64,000 bases of DNA, taken from Isoperla grammatica. Its lineage: Eukaryota; Arthropoda; Insecta; Plecoptera; Perlodidae. Made by a program: the position numbers and the translations under genes. The stretch spans positions 33,755,608-33,819,607 of the forward strand of contig OX246739.1 of the NCBI GenBank assembly GCA_945910005.1. The letters are read 5' to 3'. The notes under the pieces were generated by a model. It saw only the letters and a program-made list of their open reading frames with translations, did no database searches and was not told the DNA's origin. This document shows, piece by piece, positions 13,227-26,783 of this stretch (position 1 is its first letter; each line of letters begins with the position of its first letter).

Positions 13227-13835
13227 TGTGGTCCTACTGCGGTTCACCATTATCCACTGCGCCCTATCCTATTGTAGTTTCACCATTCATACTGTGATCC
13301 TACTGTATAGTTTTACCACCATGTTGTGAGTACTGTCAGTTGTATCACCATTATCCACTGGGCCCTATCCTATTATAGTTTCACCATTCATACTGTGGGT
13401 TCTACTGTTGCCTCACCATTAATACTGTGGAATCTACTGTTGTCTCACCATTATTGCACTGGCCCAGTGCAGTGCTATTGACGTTTCACCTTTCATACTG
13501 TGACCGGGTCCTACTGTAGTTTCACCAGCCTCACTATTAGTCCTACTGTTGTCTCAACATTAATACTGTGCGTCCTACTGTTGTCTCACCATTATTTCAC
13601 TGTGCCCTATTGAAGTTTCACCTTTCATACTGTGACCGGGTCCTACTGTAGTTTCACGAGCCTCACTATTAGTCCTATTGTTGTCTCACCATTAATACTG
13701 TGCGTCCTACTGTTGTCTCACCATTATTTCACTTGGCCCTATTGAAGTTTCACCTTTCATATACTGTGACCGGGTTCTACTGTAGTTTCACCATCATCAC
13801 TATGAGTCCTACCACCGTCATCACACTGTGGGTCC
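13227..13835. repeat. Degenerate minisatellite based on tcctactgt-gtttcaccatt
   Basis: About 600 bp are built from diverged modules of the type cctactgttgtctcaccatt followed by a short tactgtg link. Longer higher-order blocks containing ctttcatactgtgaccgggt recur near 13490, 13623 and 13755, about 130 bp apart. No coding potential was recognised. Confidence 0.85.
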
Positions 13836-14596
13836 TACCATCACCACCGAGGCAACCTACGGACAGACGTACAGCGGATTAATTGATCAATTAATTACCC
13901 GCTTGGGCTGAGTAAATGAAGAGACATCCTGGTTTATGTATCCTCCGAGAGCGGAATGCTCAGCCCAGAACTAGGGACCTCCTGGGCCCCAAAATCAAGT
14001 CTGACGAAAAGAAAAAATCTCCCCTAGTGCGCGGGATTGAGTCTTCGTCGTGGCAGACGGTCATAAAATAATGGAGGAAAATGTCAAGCGAGGCTGGAGC
14101 TTGGGACCCCGCGCTGCTACATACAAAGTCTCCACAGGCTTCGGTCGACCAGTAAGTTGATACGATAAATTTGTCCATAGCTCTCTTAAATAATGCACAT
14201 ACATATAAATAATAATAACTATAAAAATTGACAACGATATATAAATATTATTTTAGTAGAATTAATGGCAGCGGATGTTTCGAATCTCCCGTACCATCGA
14301 GGTAGGGTGAAACTAGACCCACCGGAAGTCGGCCTAATTTGTGAAGATAAAGGACCAGTTTCTGGGGCGTAGTTATGCGAGTTTGATATGGCCAAGCGCA
14401 ATAATTTTTATAATGATTATTACTCAATTGTGAATATCAGTATGTACTATCAGGCCGGCCGGCAGCAGCCATGACTCTGTATACGCCCATTAAACATACA
14501 ACACATCTAAGATTGGCGGTTGTCCTGATGTTTATGTCTCGCTGACACGCACGCGTCTATATACTTCCGCTAGGCTGCGCTGGGGTGCTGCAGTAT

Positions 14597-14597
<1 letters not shown>
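13836..14597. other. Non-coding, nothing recognised
   Basis: No exon, RNA gene or clear mobile element was seen. Confidence 0.45.
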
Positions 14598-14654
<57 letters not shown>

Positions 14655-14655
14655 C
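14598..14655. repeat. (CT)n microsatellite
   Basis: A dinucleotide run of about 28 units with slight decay at the 3' end. Confidence 0.95.
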
Positions 14656-15034
14656 CCCTTTGTTTTATTGTATTTAAAAAAATAAAAACAATTTGTTAGA
14701 AATGTTATGTTGTGTTAATGAGGCGGGTGAGGATAGGCTACGTTTTTATTTATTAATTTAGTTTCTCCATTTATAATTTAATACAGTTTCATACATTAAC
14801 ATCAATCTGAATGCCATGTTCGCGTACTTTTTGTATAGTTAAACGTAGCACGGAAGATAAGGGCCATGAGACAATCACGTATTTCAATCAATTAATGTTT
14901 CTCGCTTTGTAACTGAAACACTTGATTTCCTTTTTGACATAATTGATGGTTTATTAAATTTATATGTATTTGCCAAAATTCGTGAAATGGATTCAGTGCG
15001 ATAAGTGAATATTGCTGATCATGCGCTTTGTGTA

Positions 15035-15293
<259 letters not shown>

Positions 15294-15653
15294 CACCTCG
15301 GCGAATATGCAAAGTGCAGTCACTTACCACCCAACATTATACTGAGTGAGCGCGCGTTTTGAGTTAAAAATCCACGTGTGGCAATATTGCTATTTACGAC
15401 ATGATTGCAGTGTGGCTGTATAAATGTATGGCCGGCTATCTATTGGGGTCACCTTCAGGTCTGTTCAGGCTCGCCAAGACGTCAGTGAGTGGATATTGTC
15501 ACGACTGTCTGTATGGCCGTAATATTTGCTGCACTATTTCAAGGTGCACCTTGGCTAGTAAAAACTGGTATCGTAATAATGCTGCATATAAGTGGTCCTT
15601 GCCAAACAAAGAAAAAAAGAACAAAACACTGGTTTAAAAATGTTTAAAATATT

Positions 15654-15798
15654 TTTACAGCTACGCGTTGCGAGCGAAGCGAAGGCGCGAGCTCCAATCA
15701 GTGGCCGAGTTTGCGTGAAACTACTAACTTCTTTGCGTGAAACTCGGCCGCTGATTGGAGCTCGCGCCCTCGCTTCGCTCGCAACGCGTAGCTGTAAA
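15654..15798. mobile_element. Palindromic MITE-like element, 145 bp
   Basis: It begins tttacagctacgcgttgcga and ends with the exact inverted match. The arms are about 59 bp with a few mismatches, and the centre holds a directly repeated gcgtgaaac. The GC-rich arms stand out from the AT-rich flanks. No clear target duplication was seen, so the superfamily is unassigned. Confidence 0.75.
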
Positions 15799-15931
15799 CG
15801 TACCATTATGGTTATTATTTTGGAAGCCAACCAATTATTGCAAAGTTCTTATGAGACTTAACGTTGGTTAGTAACTACTTTTTTACAGCGCTTATATTAA
15901 CTTGCCTTGTTTGTCTGGACAGAATCTTTGA

Positions 15932-16969
15932 ATCGATATTCCACCTACTTCTAGATGTCCGATCAAGCTGAAAGTTTTTACACAGACGTATTCTTGATGA
16001 CAATACATGAATATATCATATTTACTAAATTGTCAATTAATTTATCATAGCTAATTAATTAATGTTTTACGTGGAAATCGATGAATCTTTGAATCGATAT
16101 TTCACCTACTTTCAAATGTCCGATCAAGCTGAACTTTTTCACACAGACGTAATCCTAATGACAATACACGAATCAATTGTCATATTTACTAAAGCGTCAA
16201 TTAATTTATCATAATTAATTAATTAATGTTTTATATGGAAATCGATGTACAACCCACTTCCCAACGTCAAATCGAGTTGAAAGTTTTTACACAAACGTGT
16301 TCTTAATGACAATACACGAATCAATTGTCATATTAACTAAATAATCAATTAATTTATCATAATGAATTAATTAATTGATGTTTTATATGGACATCGATGT
16401 TTAACCCACTTTCCAACGTTGAATTGAGCTGAAAGTTTTCACACAGACGTATTCTTAATGACAATACACTAATCAATTGTCATATTTACTAAATATTCAA
16501 TTAATTCATCGTAATTAATTAATGTTTTATATGGGAATCGATGTTTAACCCACTTCCGAACGTCGAATTGAGCTGAAAGTTTTCACACAGACGTATTCTT
16601 AATGACAATACACGTATCAATTGTCATATTTACTAAAAATAGTCAGTTAGTTCATCATAATTTATTAATGTTTTATATGGGAATCGATATTTCACCCACT
16701 TCCCAAAGTCGAATCGAGTTGAAAGTTTTCACACAGACGTATTTTTAATGACAATACATGAATCAATTGTCATATTTACTAAATAATCAATTGAGCCATC
16801 ATAATTAATTAATTGATGTTTTATATGGGGATCGATAAAACACTCACTTTCGAACGTCGAATTGAGCTGAAAGTTTGCACACAGACGTATTCTTAATGAC
16901 AATACATGAATCAATTGTCATATTTACTAAATAATCAATTAAACTATCATAATTAATTAATCAATCGAT
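15932..16969. repeat. Satellite-like array, seven units of about 148 bp
   Basis: The anchor ATCGAT recurs at 15932, 16093, 16241, 16393, 16537, 16683, 16831 and 16964. Each unit contains a cacagacgtatt block, atgacaatacacgaatcaat, a catatttactaaat block and an AT-rich taattaattaatg linker. The units are diverged by substitutions and small indels, so the array is not recent. Confidence 0.93.
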
Positions 16970-17017
16970 ATTCGATATATATTTGATTGCAAGATTCTTT
17001 AAGACTAAAAAGTATAA

Positions 17018-17321
17018 AATAATATTACATGAAATAAATATATTTTTTTTTAAACAACGCTTATATTTAAATGCACTAAAAAGTAAAAAATAAATATTCG
17101 TCCAACAAATTTTTGCCTCACTCGGAAAATAAGAGCGTTGGGCGCTTTCCCTGCATAAACAGCAGAATACTGCAATCTATGTCAATACCGAAAGCGCCCA
17201 ACGCTTTTATTTTCCGAGTGAGGCAAAAATTTGTTGGGCGAATATTTATTTTTTACTTTTTAGTGCATTTAAATATAAGCGTTGTTTAAAAAAAAATATA
17301 TTTTTTTCATGTAATATTATT
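17018..17321. repeat. 304-bp foldback palindrome
   Basis: The arms of roughly 130 bp start aataatattacatga and run inward through acaacgcttatatttaaatg to aagcgcccaacgc. They are nearly perfect inverted copies around a loop of about 35-45 bp (tgcataaacagcagaatactg region). It lies directly after the 148-bp array. It looks like a foldback MITE, with no target duplication that I can fix. Confidence 0.85.
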
Positions 17322-19323
17322 AACTATTGCAGTCCACAGCCGTCACAGTATTTCCTTATCATGCTATCCCCGTCTTCTGGTCCAATGCTAATTGAGTTAA
17401 ACATTGATAACTCTGTAGATCACGAATATCATTTAACATATCTTAAATTGTTGTGTGGATGTTTGTGTTTTCGACAACTCAACTTTTTTAGTTCTAAATT
17501 ATCGGTGTTTCTATGGATAGCCAAGTAGAAATGCAGCAAATAACGCTGGAGTAAGAAATTTGTGAGTTTCCATATTTGCGGAGTAGTGTGTCTATATGTT
17601 AATTTTCTTTAATCTCACTTTATTAATCAAAGTTAATAAAACATGACTGTTTTAAATACAACATTTGAAGTAAATGGCCACATCAGTGGCTCGATGAATA
17701 AAAGGCAGTGTCTTCTAATCGGAAACAGAACCTAGTGAAAAGGTTGGTATTAAAACTTGTGATGCTACAACGGTAAAATTTGGTAAAATACTTGTGTACC
17801 ACAATCTGGTGATCTAAGGCTAGGGATGTAGCCTACATAGTAACCATTACAGTCCAGGTATCTGCAGACACTGATCTCTTACTTAAACGTACAGAACAGT
17901 TTAAACAAGTTGTGTTATTATAACTATACGAGGTAATTTAGCTCAATTTCTCTGCGAACATAATAAAAATAACCGTTTTAAGATGTGTTAACAAGGTGCA
18001 AACAAGTGAACTAGAAACTAAACGGTGGTATAGACATCAGTCATCTTTTTGTCATTTATAATGCAAAATTGCAGCGTTGCAGGTTGTAAAACAAGTAATC
18101 TGGATACGTTTATCGACATGCGCGCAATCTGGTAGAAATCTCTTTTGGTGCAATTACAATTTAAAGTACCACTCGACTGAAACGTGTGATTTTGTGTTTT
18201 GAGGAAAAGTTGTACAAAACTAGGGTTATGGTGGAATGTGGAATGGCGTTATAAACCTGTATAAACGAGTTTTGTAATGGTACGTAGCTTTTTGGTGCAC
18301 GCAGTACTTCCAACAACTGTGACTTACATTCGAGATCTAAATAAACTTAAAGTTTTGACATGTAGGTAGACTAGACTCCTATACAAAAGGAGTGTATTCA
18401 TTTTGTTTCTAGGTGGCTAATAAATTTCGGGTCTCCCTATAAGTTGTGAATAAAAAGTGAATCAATGGTTATACCCAAAATGTGTACATATATACTAAGC
18501 GATCCATAATTTTCTTCCTCGTTTGTTCCTCCTCCTTATTTATAAACGTCCACCTATGACGACATTTCCTGACCACATATTATTGTATTTATTTTATACA
18601 ACAATTAGTTTTTGATTTTTAGTTTTTAACGCATTCTACATTTTTAAACGAAGTTTATTTTTAAAGATCGCTTTTACAGGAAATTTTACTTTATTTTTTG
18701 TAATTTGCGCCTCATCGATACCCGTTTACGTTGTGAAATCACACTTTTTTAGAATTTACCTTTTCCGTTCATTTTGCACTTCGTCAATTCTAAATTTCCA
18801 TTACGATCCATATTATCTATATTTTTGGATGTGAGTAGATTACGTAGTAGTGTGTAAGTCTAATAAAATACATAAAGAAATGATTGATTTCGAATAGCAT
18901 GGGCCCCCCAAATTCATCAGTCCCTAAGCCCTCAAATAACGTAAACACGCCACTGGCACTGAAGACCCCCTCCCAGCCCCCTGCCCTTACTTGACAGTGG
19001 AACACATACTCTCACTGCATCCGTGGAAAACTTCATAAGTAATATCTCTCAGAATCAACATAAATATGTGCACAATTTTATTTATGAACCTGAGGTTTAT
19101 TAAATACATAATTCCCCTTGAGGATCGAACAAGACACCCATGGTTTTAGCTCATGAAATACTGGGGTTACATGCTATGAGTGAGGTGGGAGGTTACGTGA
19201 TTTCTTATTCACGCAGGCTGGCTCGGAGGTAAGGAGAGAGACTAGGATGCTATTGGGCACAGGTCTACTGTGCGAATCCCTCCCGCAGGAATCCATCCCT
19301 CGCAGCCATGTGGGATTGAGTCC
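17322..19323. other. Non-coding, nothing recognised
   Basis: AT-rich sequence without recognisable exon, RNA gene or repeat structure. Confidence 0.45.
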
Positions 19324-19989
19324 TTAAAGGGTTAGTCAGGTGAAAAACTAAAAAACTATCATTTGTATATGTCCACCCTCAAATACGGAAAACATGACTA
19401 AAAGATACCATACTTAAAAAGCAGGTGGTTAAAAAATTAAAGAAAACGCAATTTTTTGGTGTGTTGCTACCAAGTAGCACCTAGCAACTTTTCTCAGGCT
19501 AATTCCCATCCAAAAACAATGTTGCTTAGATAAAGTAAAACCACCGCTAAAATAGGACACATCAAAAATCGATCACGAGGTTTAATGTGCATCGTTTCTC
19601 TACCGTTAACATGCTTCTTAGTACGAACGTGTACTTCTACAAAATACCCTGCAATTAATTTTCTTGTGACTTGATGTGTATAAAAGCTGCAATCTGTTTT
19701 GAGCGGTACTGTCCGCAGTCGCCGAGTGTTTCGCGGAGCGCTGGCTGGACTCGTATTACACAATGAGTGCTCTGTCTATCGGGCAGGCGCTAGCGAGCAC
19801 AGAACCGATACAGCTGTACTACGCTTTAGAAGAAAAATGCAGCAGAGCTGGTGAAGTAAACCTAAATGTTGACTATGTTTTTTCTTGCATTGAAGCAACC
19901 TATATCAATTTTATTTTACACATAACTGAATTTCATGCACTTATGACTCATTAGGGATTTTTTAGTTTTTCACCTGACTATTCCTTTAA
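19324..19989. mobile_element. TTAA-flanked MITE, about 660 bp
   Basis: TTAA at 19324-19327 and 19986-19989 bounds an element whose ends are AGGGTTAGTCAGGTGAAAAA and the inverted AGGAATAGTCAGGTGAAAAA. The match extends over about 27 bp with two mismatches. TTAA target sites are typical of piggyBac and Kolobok-type elements. The interior has only two short open readings (19494-19763 minus, 19763-19954 plus) with no recognisable transposase domain, so it is probably non-autonomous. Confidence 0.8.
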
Positions 19990-20013
19990 ACCAGTCCTTG
20001 GATGTCCTGCGAC

Positions 20014-20314
20014 CAGGGTCGTAACTAGGGTACAAAAATCACCCGGGTATGATTGGGAAAAGTAGCATGGAGGGTCTGGGGGGAGGTGTTCCCCAGCTAA
20101 TGCGGGGAGGGCGCACAACCCCGGATTTTTTGTTTTTCTTATAGTGTGATTGGAGTGTTTTAACCATTTTTATGCATCTTTTTTTTAACATGTGTTACTG
20201 GTGACTGCTTACTGGTGTGATATTAAAGGTGGTATTATAGTAATTCAAAATTGTCTACTCCCGATTTTTTACCCGAGTATGTACCCGGATCACCAACCCC
20301 TAGTTACGGCCCTG
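20014..20314. mobile_element. hAT-like MITE, 301 bp
   Basis: The termini are CAGGGTCGTAACTAGGG and the inverted CCCTAGTTACGGCCCTG, flanked by 8-bp duplications CCTGCGAC (20006-20013) and CCTGCGAG (20315-20322) with one mismatch. A CAGGG start and an 8-bp duplication fit hAT. No coding sequence. Confidence 0.85.
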
Positions 20315-20322
20315 CCTGCGAG

Positions 20323-23300
20323 GACTCTACAGTCCAGGGGAGAAGGGTCATATCATCCAATTCTGACAGTATTAGTTTTATTATGTGATGTTAACTTGCA
20401 TCTAGTTATAATAAGAAGTTTGTAAAAAAAACTGTATTTGACTAAACGGACTGTTTTTCTCCGCCAGTCAACCTTCTTTGTACAAACAAAGTTGAGATTA
20501 CACATTACAAAACAATTCTGCCATACTTCGCTTTTTAAAGACTATATACTCTGTTCTTTCAAAACAATATTATATTTATGTTTTGGTTCCAGAAGTTGTT
20601 TCAGCACTTCACAATGCAAACCCTACATTAAGTTCCACTGTCTCCCGAGTCTTTAAAGTTACTATATTATTGCGGGAATGGTAATGGTTTACACGTTTTC
20701 CAAATTATTTGGAAGGCAAAGATACTAATTTTCATAACTTCTATATGAACTAATTTCAAAACCAATGAAAACAATATGTGGTTTTGTTTATACTTCAATT
20801 ACCACTAAGAGATTTGTTTGATATGCCCAATTCTTCCTGCTGAAAACAGACAATTTTGAGACTCGTCCTAACCAAGAGCGTCCGTTGTACCCTTCATAAA
20901 GCATTCCTATGAAACATAATTTCACTCACTTTGCATAAATAAGTAACTCTCCTATCCGTTTGGCGTATAGCCACTATGTCATTGTCATATCGCTTCAACT
21001 TGGCCATGTGTTAATGCTAGTACATAAACAATTGGTCGTTTAGCGTCACCCCTAATTACCCATAGTGCGATAGCAGTAAAGATGGGCACTGCTTCTCAAA
21101 TTAGTGAGAATGTTAATTAGTTTTCATACAAAACAGCATTAAAGTGAGCTCTTGGTACGAAGATCATATCATGTGGGACTAAAGAGACCTTCTCACATTC
21201 ACTCACATATTCTCTGCCGAACAAAGATGCATCTGGGCTGATTGACGGACCGAGTTTAACTCTGTACATTAGCGAATAGTGGATTATCATACATTATAAT
21301 AATCACATTGCGTTGATCCCCCCTCCCCCCCCCCCCCACCACTCTCAGCCACTGATTACCGTACACGAAGCATTGCAAGATTAATTGAGGAATGAGCGGA
21401 TTTCTTTATTCAGTCATATTCATATGTACATGCACGTACATGTTGTTCAATCATACATACATGTTGTTGTTATTGTTATTTATGATTTCCTTATTATTAA
21501 TTGTTTGCATAGCCTAGTTTTATTTAAGGTCCTCCTTTGTAAATCAGTTTTTATAACTGAATAGGATAGGCATTAAATAAATAAATAAGTAAATGAAATG
21601 AAAGTCAAAATACAAAAATGAAGAACTTCGATTTGTTGTAAATTGTCTGTATTGTGTACGTCGTGTTGTTCTATGTAAAACAGTTAAGTAAAAACAATTT
21701 AAAAAATATAGTACCTCAAAAGTTGTGATGTTCACCGTATGAGTCTCAGTTATCTTTTCGAACTATGTATATAAATGAACAAGTAATTGGTGTTCAAGTA
21801 ACACCTGGTATTGTAGGTATATAAACATGTAGTTGGTGGGGGCAGGGATGTTCGTGTGCCCCAATTATTGCATAATTCCTCATTTTTTTAAAATTCGAGA
21901 TTTATGCAGTGTTGCAGTCCCAAACTACAAACTATTCGAAACACCACAATACCTTATAGTTAGTAACTAGCCGAAGAGGGGCATGAACTGTCGTGGGCAA
22001 GCATCCTAGGAAAAATTATCGTTTTATTATTCACTGTCCAGGCAAAACTATGCATCACTTGACAGTAGATGTTATATTTTTTGTTTCTACTCAAAGTTAC
22101 GATCATCGCATTCATAATTAGGTGCAGTGGTGCAGTTAGGGGTTATATATTGTCAATTGACATGAGCGTCGAGCGATCTGTTAAATAATACTGTCCCAAA
22201 CACTGTTCGTGTAGAGCTCGCAATCTGCTTTAATGAATTGTTGTTATTATTGTTTCAAATTACAAATTTGCTCTTAGTTTTCTTGCTTTCGTTATGACGT
22301 CATGCATGCGTCGTGTTTGGTACGCAACGTCCATGTACTGTTTTGTGTCTGTCTGCCTCCTACCTTTCTTATTTCTCGACTTTATAAAGATTTTTAGTAG
22401 AACATATTTTATGTGTTACATCTTGATTATATTGTGTCATAATGTACTGAAGCTGTATAGTCATGATGTTGATTATTACATCACACTTGCCGGTTTCATC
22501 GCTATTGTTAGTAAATATCGAACGAATACATGTATGTATGTATTGTTTATTTTCTATCATAAAAAATACGATACGATACGATTGTGTTTATTTAGCTTCA
22601 CCAGCTTTCATTGTCTTACATACATACATACATACATACACTTACACTATAGTATCTTATTATTTAAAAAATATAAAGTAGTAAGTAAGTAAGTAAGTAA
22701 GTAAGTAATTAAATGTTTCGTCTCTTATGATGTGTGTAGTTGTACTAATTGTCATTAACACTGTATATTTAATAATTATTTCCGAATCAATTACCGATTA
22801 AATTAAATTGTTCTGTGACTTAATTATTCTTAAGTCATAACTCATAATTGACTGACGAGTTCCTTGTACAATGTTAATACACATTGCAAAATTGAAATAA
22901 AACTAATGCTAATAAATCACATACAGATGTTAGCTTGTTTTGTAAATGAAAGATTATACCTATAACACTGTAGTGTAGGCTACTTGAAGACTCGTGAAGC
23001 GATTTTACCAATGGTTTCTATTTAATTGTATCTTTATTTTGTATAGTATCATCATAAGGATGCAGAAGTCACAATTTAAATAGTTCCATAAATAAATTAA
23101 TGTGTATTTATTTACTATTTATTGTACATACGCATCTAGATTTACAAGAACTGGTTTTCAAACGGGGACGCGTTGCTGTATTTTATTATATGCCTCGTTG
23201 CCATGAAGACTCGATAGTCAAAACTTGTATGTGTGCCAATATCATATTGATACACAAATCAAGAGAAGTAAAAAAAAAAAAAAAAAAACATCACAATCGC

Positions 23301-25213
23301 GAACCCACCAGAACCTTCTCTGTATTAGTCGGGTTTGACAAAACAAGCACTGTAATGTTCAAACATGAACTGTATTTAAAAACAAAATAATAATAATAAC
23401 TCAAGGTCCGTCAATCCGCTAGCTGAGGTTCGGTAAACCACTTGGGTACTTCCTTCCAGTGCAAGGAACTGCTTACAAGATTTTGAACCTCTGGAAGAAA
23501 CTTTCTGAGAGCATCGATGCGTTCATTTACTTCACCGTTGTGCGTCTATATATTTGCATTCGTAAAGGGTTATAATAGGGAATATGCATGTTAATTTTTG
23601 TCGTCGTTACCAAATTAATGACGATGTTATGAAGTCAAAAATATTTCATTTTACCATTTTCGTAAATATTTTCATTCAAGAAAGTGAGCTGAAAATTTCA
23701 CAAATAATTATGGCGGGAAAAACAGGTCATGACGTCAGAACTGACTAACATCAATCAGCCTATCACACAAAGATAATCAAAGATTGTATTTGTGCCGAAT
23801 ATTTCACTTAAATTAGAGTATTTATAGTATTATTTGGTTCCATAATGAATAATAATTGTTTGCAACAATTAATTTACACAATTGGCATGATTATTTGTAA
23901 TAATGAAACATTATTTCAGTGAATAATAGGTTTGTGAAGAGATCGGACAACAATGAATACGTTGTCTTTCCGATAATTGTCTAGTGTTGCAAGGCGGTGA
24001 TTGGCAAACATATTCATACACAGTGATGTTTACTCAGTTATGACGTAACCATCCGTTTCACGATAAAAGCCCGGGAAAGAAGAAATGTTATACTTTGTAA
24101 CGTTATAAAAATCAAACTGTGACGTTTTGAAGTGCGAAAAGTAGTTTGCCGGTATTTGTAGATGAGGGCCTATCAACTTCACATGATCGAACCAATATCG
24201 GGAAATGTGGTATATTCCCTATTATGTATATGAATTCCATTATGGATAGATCATTCTTATGAGACACACCGGCAATGTGTGATGGATCTGATTCGGCAAA
24301 GTGAATGCCTCGAGAACAAATTATGAACACACTCTTTGTCTCTTGTACAGACACAGCCTTGCACAATATCATGTTGCACATCCATATAGCACACGAAGGC
24401 TCGAGGGACGTGCGTTTCCAGCATAGAACCCAGCAGTGGTTGAATTGGGGGATGCGGGGGAATACCCCCCCGCACATGAATTGGTTTAATTATCCCCTTA
24501 TAAACAAATACGTTTGTGTGGGGGGGGGGGGGGGGGGCTTTTACTATTCCCTTTCATACAATTAGCCACTTCACTTATCATAAAACGTCAAAATATATAT
24601 AATTTAAAAAAATAACACACTGGACAATAGTAGGCCTACCCATTACAAAAGTTCGAAACACCTTGGGTCCATTTATTTTCCGATGGTGCATGCGTTTTTT
24701 CTGAATAACTTAAATTGAAAGTGCGAAAATACGCATTTCAGAAATTGATCCAGACCAATGACTCCCCCTACCCATTTAGACCATCCTAAGAAACAAAGAT
24801 TTAAAATTCGACCACTGCACTGGAGCAATAACAACTGTAGCTCTTACAAATGGCCGCGAAGCTAATTGACCACAGGGCTGGCCATTGGTTGACTCTCTGG
24901 ACCGGAATAAGTGCAGGCCTACGTACACAGACAGGGTAATTAGGGTGTACGTTGTAACGGAAGTGGAGGCTAGTCTTGCAGTGGCCGACCACCGCAGAGT
25001 GTCGCGTAGTTTCCACGGAATGTGTTTAGATACCAGAACCAAACGGGTTAGTTTGCTCTTCTCATACAATCGGCGAATTTACGCCGTTCAAGTTCAGTTA
25101 CATTTAGAAACAAACTGAACTAAATTGCCCTGGGAAGCAAAGCAACTTCCCTCAGGCGGGCGTAGGTATTATGATGCTTCTATACAAGGACATAATCCCC
25201 GTGCGTATAGATA
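20323..25213. other. Non-coding flank, nothing recognised
   Basis: No exon was recognised. Short C-, A- and G-runs occur near 21319-21337, 23270-23288 and 24520-24537, and CATA and AAGT microsatellites near 22616-22710. CRE palindromes are at 22295 and 23730. The 132-codon hydrophobic open reading at 22294-22692 runs into the CATA repeat and is AT-driven. Confidence 0.45.
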
Positions 25214-25262
25214 GCTGAGTGGTTCCCAACATTTTTCATGAGATGTCCCCTTTGGGACATCC
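25214..25262. mobile_element. hAT terminus-like fragment
   Basis: The sequence gagtggttcccaacattttt resembles the CAGTGGTTCCCAAC terminus of many hAT elements. A small hairpin follows it, gatgtccc (25242-25249) against gggacatc (25254-25261). The other end was not found. Confidence 0.35.
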
Positions 25263-26761
25263 CACGCCTCCCTCACTATTTTTTATATACCTAATTATAA
25301 TACTTTTTTGAAATCATGAAACGCCTTTTTTTCTCCTTACTTTTGTTTTCTATTATATAGTCACGCATTCAATACGCATTCAATTTAGCTGTACACAAAA
25401 ATACTTGAAACTAAAGCAAGCGATGGTTGGCTTTATTTGACTTTCACTATAGTGTTTTAATATTATACGTTGTTAGTTGGGTCAGAAAAATAGACTCGTG
25501 TACAAGAAAATGGTAAAATCATTTATAATGCTTGTTTGGGTACTTTTGGGTAAGTTGGAGGAGAGTGATATCCAAAATTAATTTAGATTCATTGTGAGAA
25601 ATTCGTCCTTAGCTTTACGTGCTTAGCTTTACGCATTTAATCAATATCAACATTGAATGGATTTTGTGAAATTTCTGAAGAAAAGCCAGGGAAATAATTA
25701 TTGAATCCCTCTGCAAATGAATCCAAATGTGAAGTTATCAGGTATCCAACTCACGAGGATCGACCTCCTTCCATCCTGCTCCAATCATTCGGGATAAGTA
25801 ATGTTATTTATTTCTGAAATTTCATTCTGTTGTGATTGTTGACCACAGCTTATTATAACCAACCATATGTGATTGAGTTTGTTTGCATCCAGTTGGTAGC
25901 AATAAGCTCCTGCCTGCGCTGATAGTGAGAAATTATTGGGAAACTTATCCCCAATTCAAAATTTTACAAAGTCAATGTTTTTCAAATTCTACATATTATT
26001 ATAGATGCTACTGTGGTGTGTGACTGGGAGTGGGTTGGGCTATATTGTATCTGCAGTGAATTAAGAAATGCTTACCTTTGTTCACGGGGCTCGCAGCTTC
26101 GTAGTCCTAGGTTGAAGGAATCAACCCATGGTGCACACCAATAAAATAAGTGAATATGAAGGACGGACTTAGCATTTGAACACTTAGACTAAAAAAAGTG
26201 TTTTCCAGAACTGCATTGCATTTCCACTCACGGTTAAAAAAGTATACACGTAACGTCAAATTAATTTCAATTATAAAATTAGCTTGAGAACAGCAATAGG
26301 AATATTATTAAATGAGCTAGGGCCTAACAACCCAAGGCAATTTAAGTGGTACAGCATTTATGTACTTTTCATTGTGAAGGGTAGACGGGTAAGTCGTAGT
26401 TAGGACAACCAGGTTACCAGAATAATAACGTAGTCCCAGTTAGAAACACACGTCTATTGACTCGCTTTAATTAATAATAATAATATTAATAATAATAATA
26501 ATAATGATAATAATAATACCTCTATTCACACGTAACTATTTACAAATAAAATGTACATGGAATCATTAATAAACTTTTAATATTAATAGTACGTATCGTT
26601 ACAAATAACTGTTTGAAATTGATCGTTAATTAATACTCGTTGAAAAGTGCTAATGTAGGATTTTCACAATAACGTAACAATAACAATGCTGAATGCAACC
26701 GAAGAGTGAAGAATAGTCATATAAGAGTGGAAATAGTCGCAGTTTGTCTTTATTTAGGGTC

Positions 26762-26783
26762 GGGGGGGGGGGGGGGGGGGGGG
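26762..26783. repeat. G22 homopolymer
   Basis: An uninterrupted G-run. A C-run of 23 follows at 27228-27250, so the two could pair as inverted partners about 450 bp apart. Homopolymers of this length are prone to sequencing error. Confidence 0.8.

Noticed and set aside
13227..13835. CRISPR-like spaced repeats
   Set aside because: The modules are diverged with no constant repeat or unique spacers, and the window is animal DNA; it is a degenerate minisatellite.
22294..22692. 132-codon hydrophobic reading resembling a membrane protein
   Set aside because: AT-rich composition gives Phe/Ile/Tyr/Leu; it ends in a CATA microsatellite and has no recognisable family.
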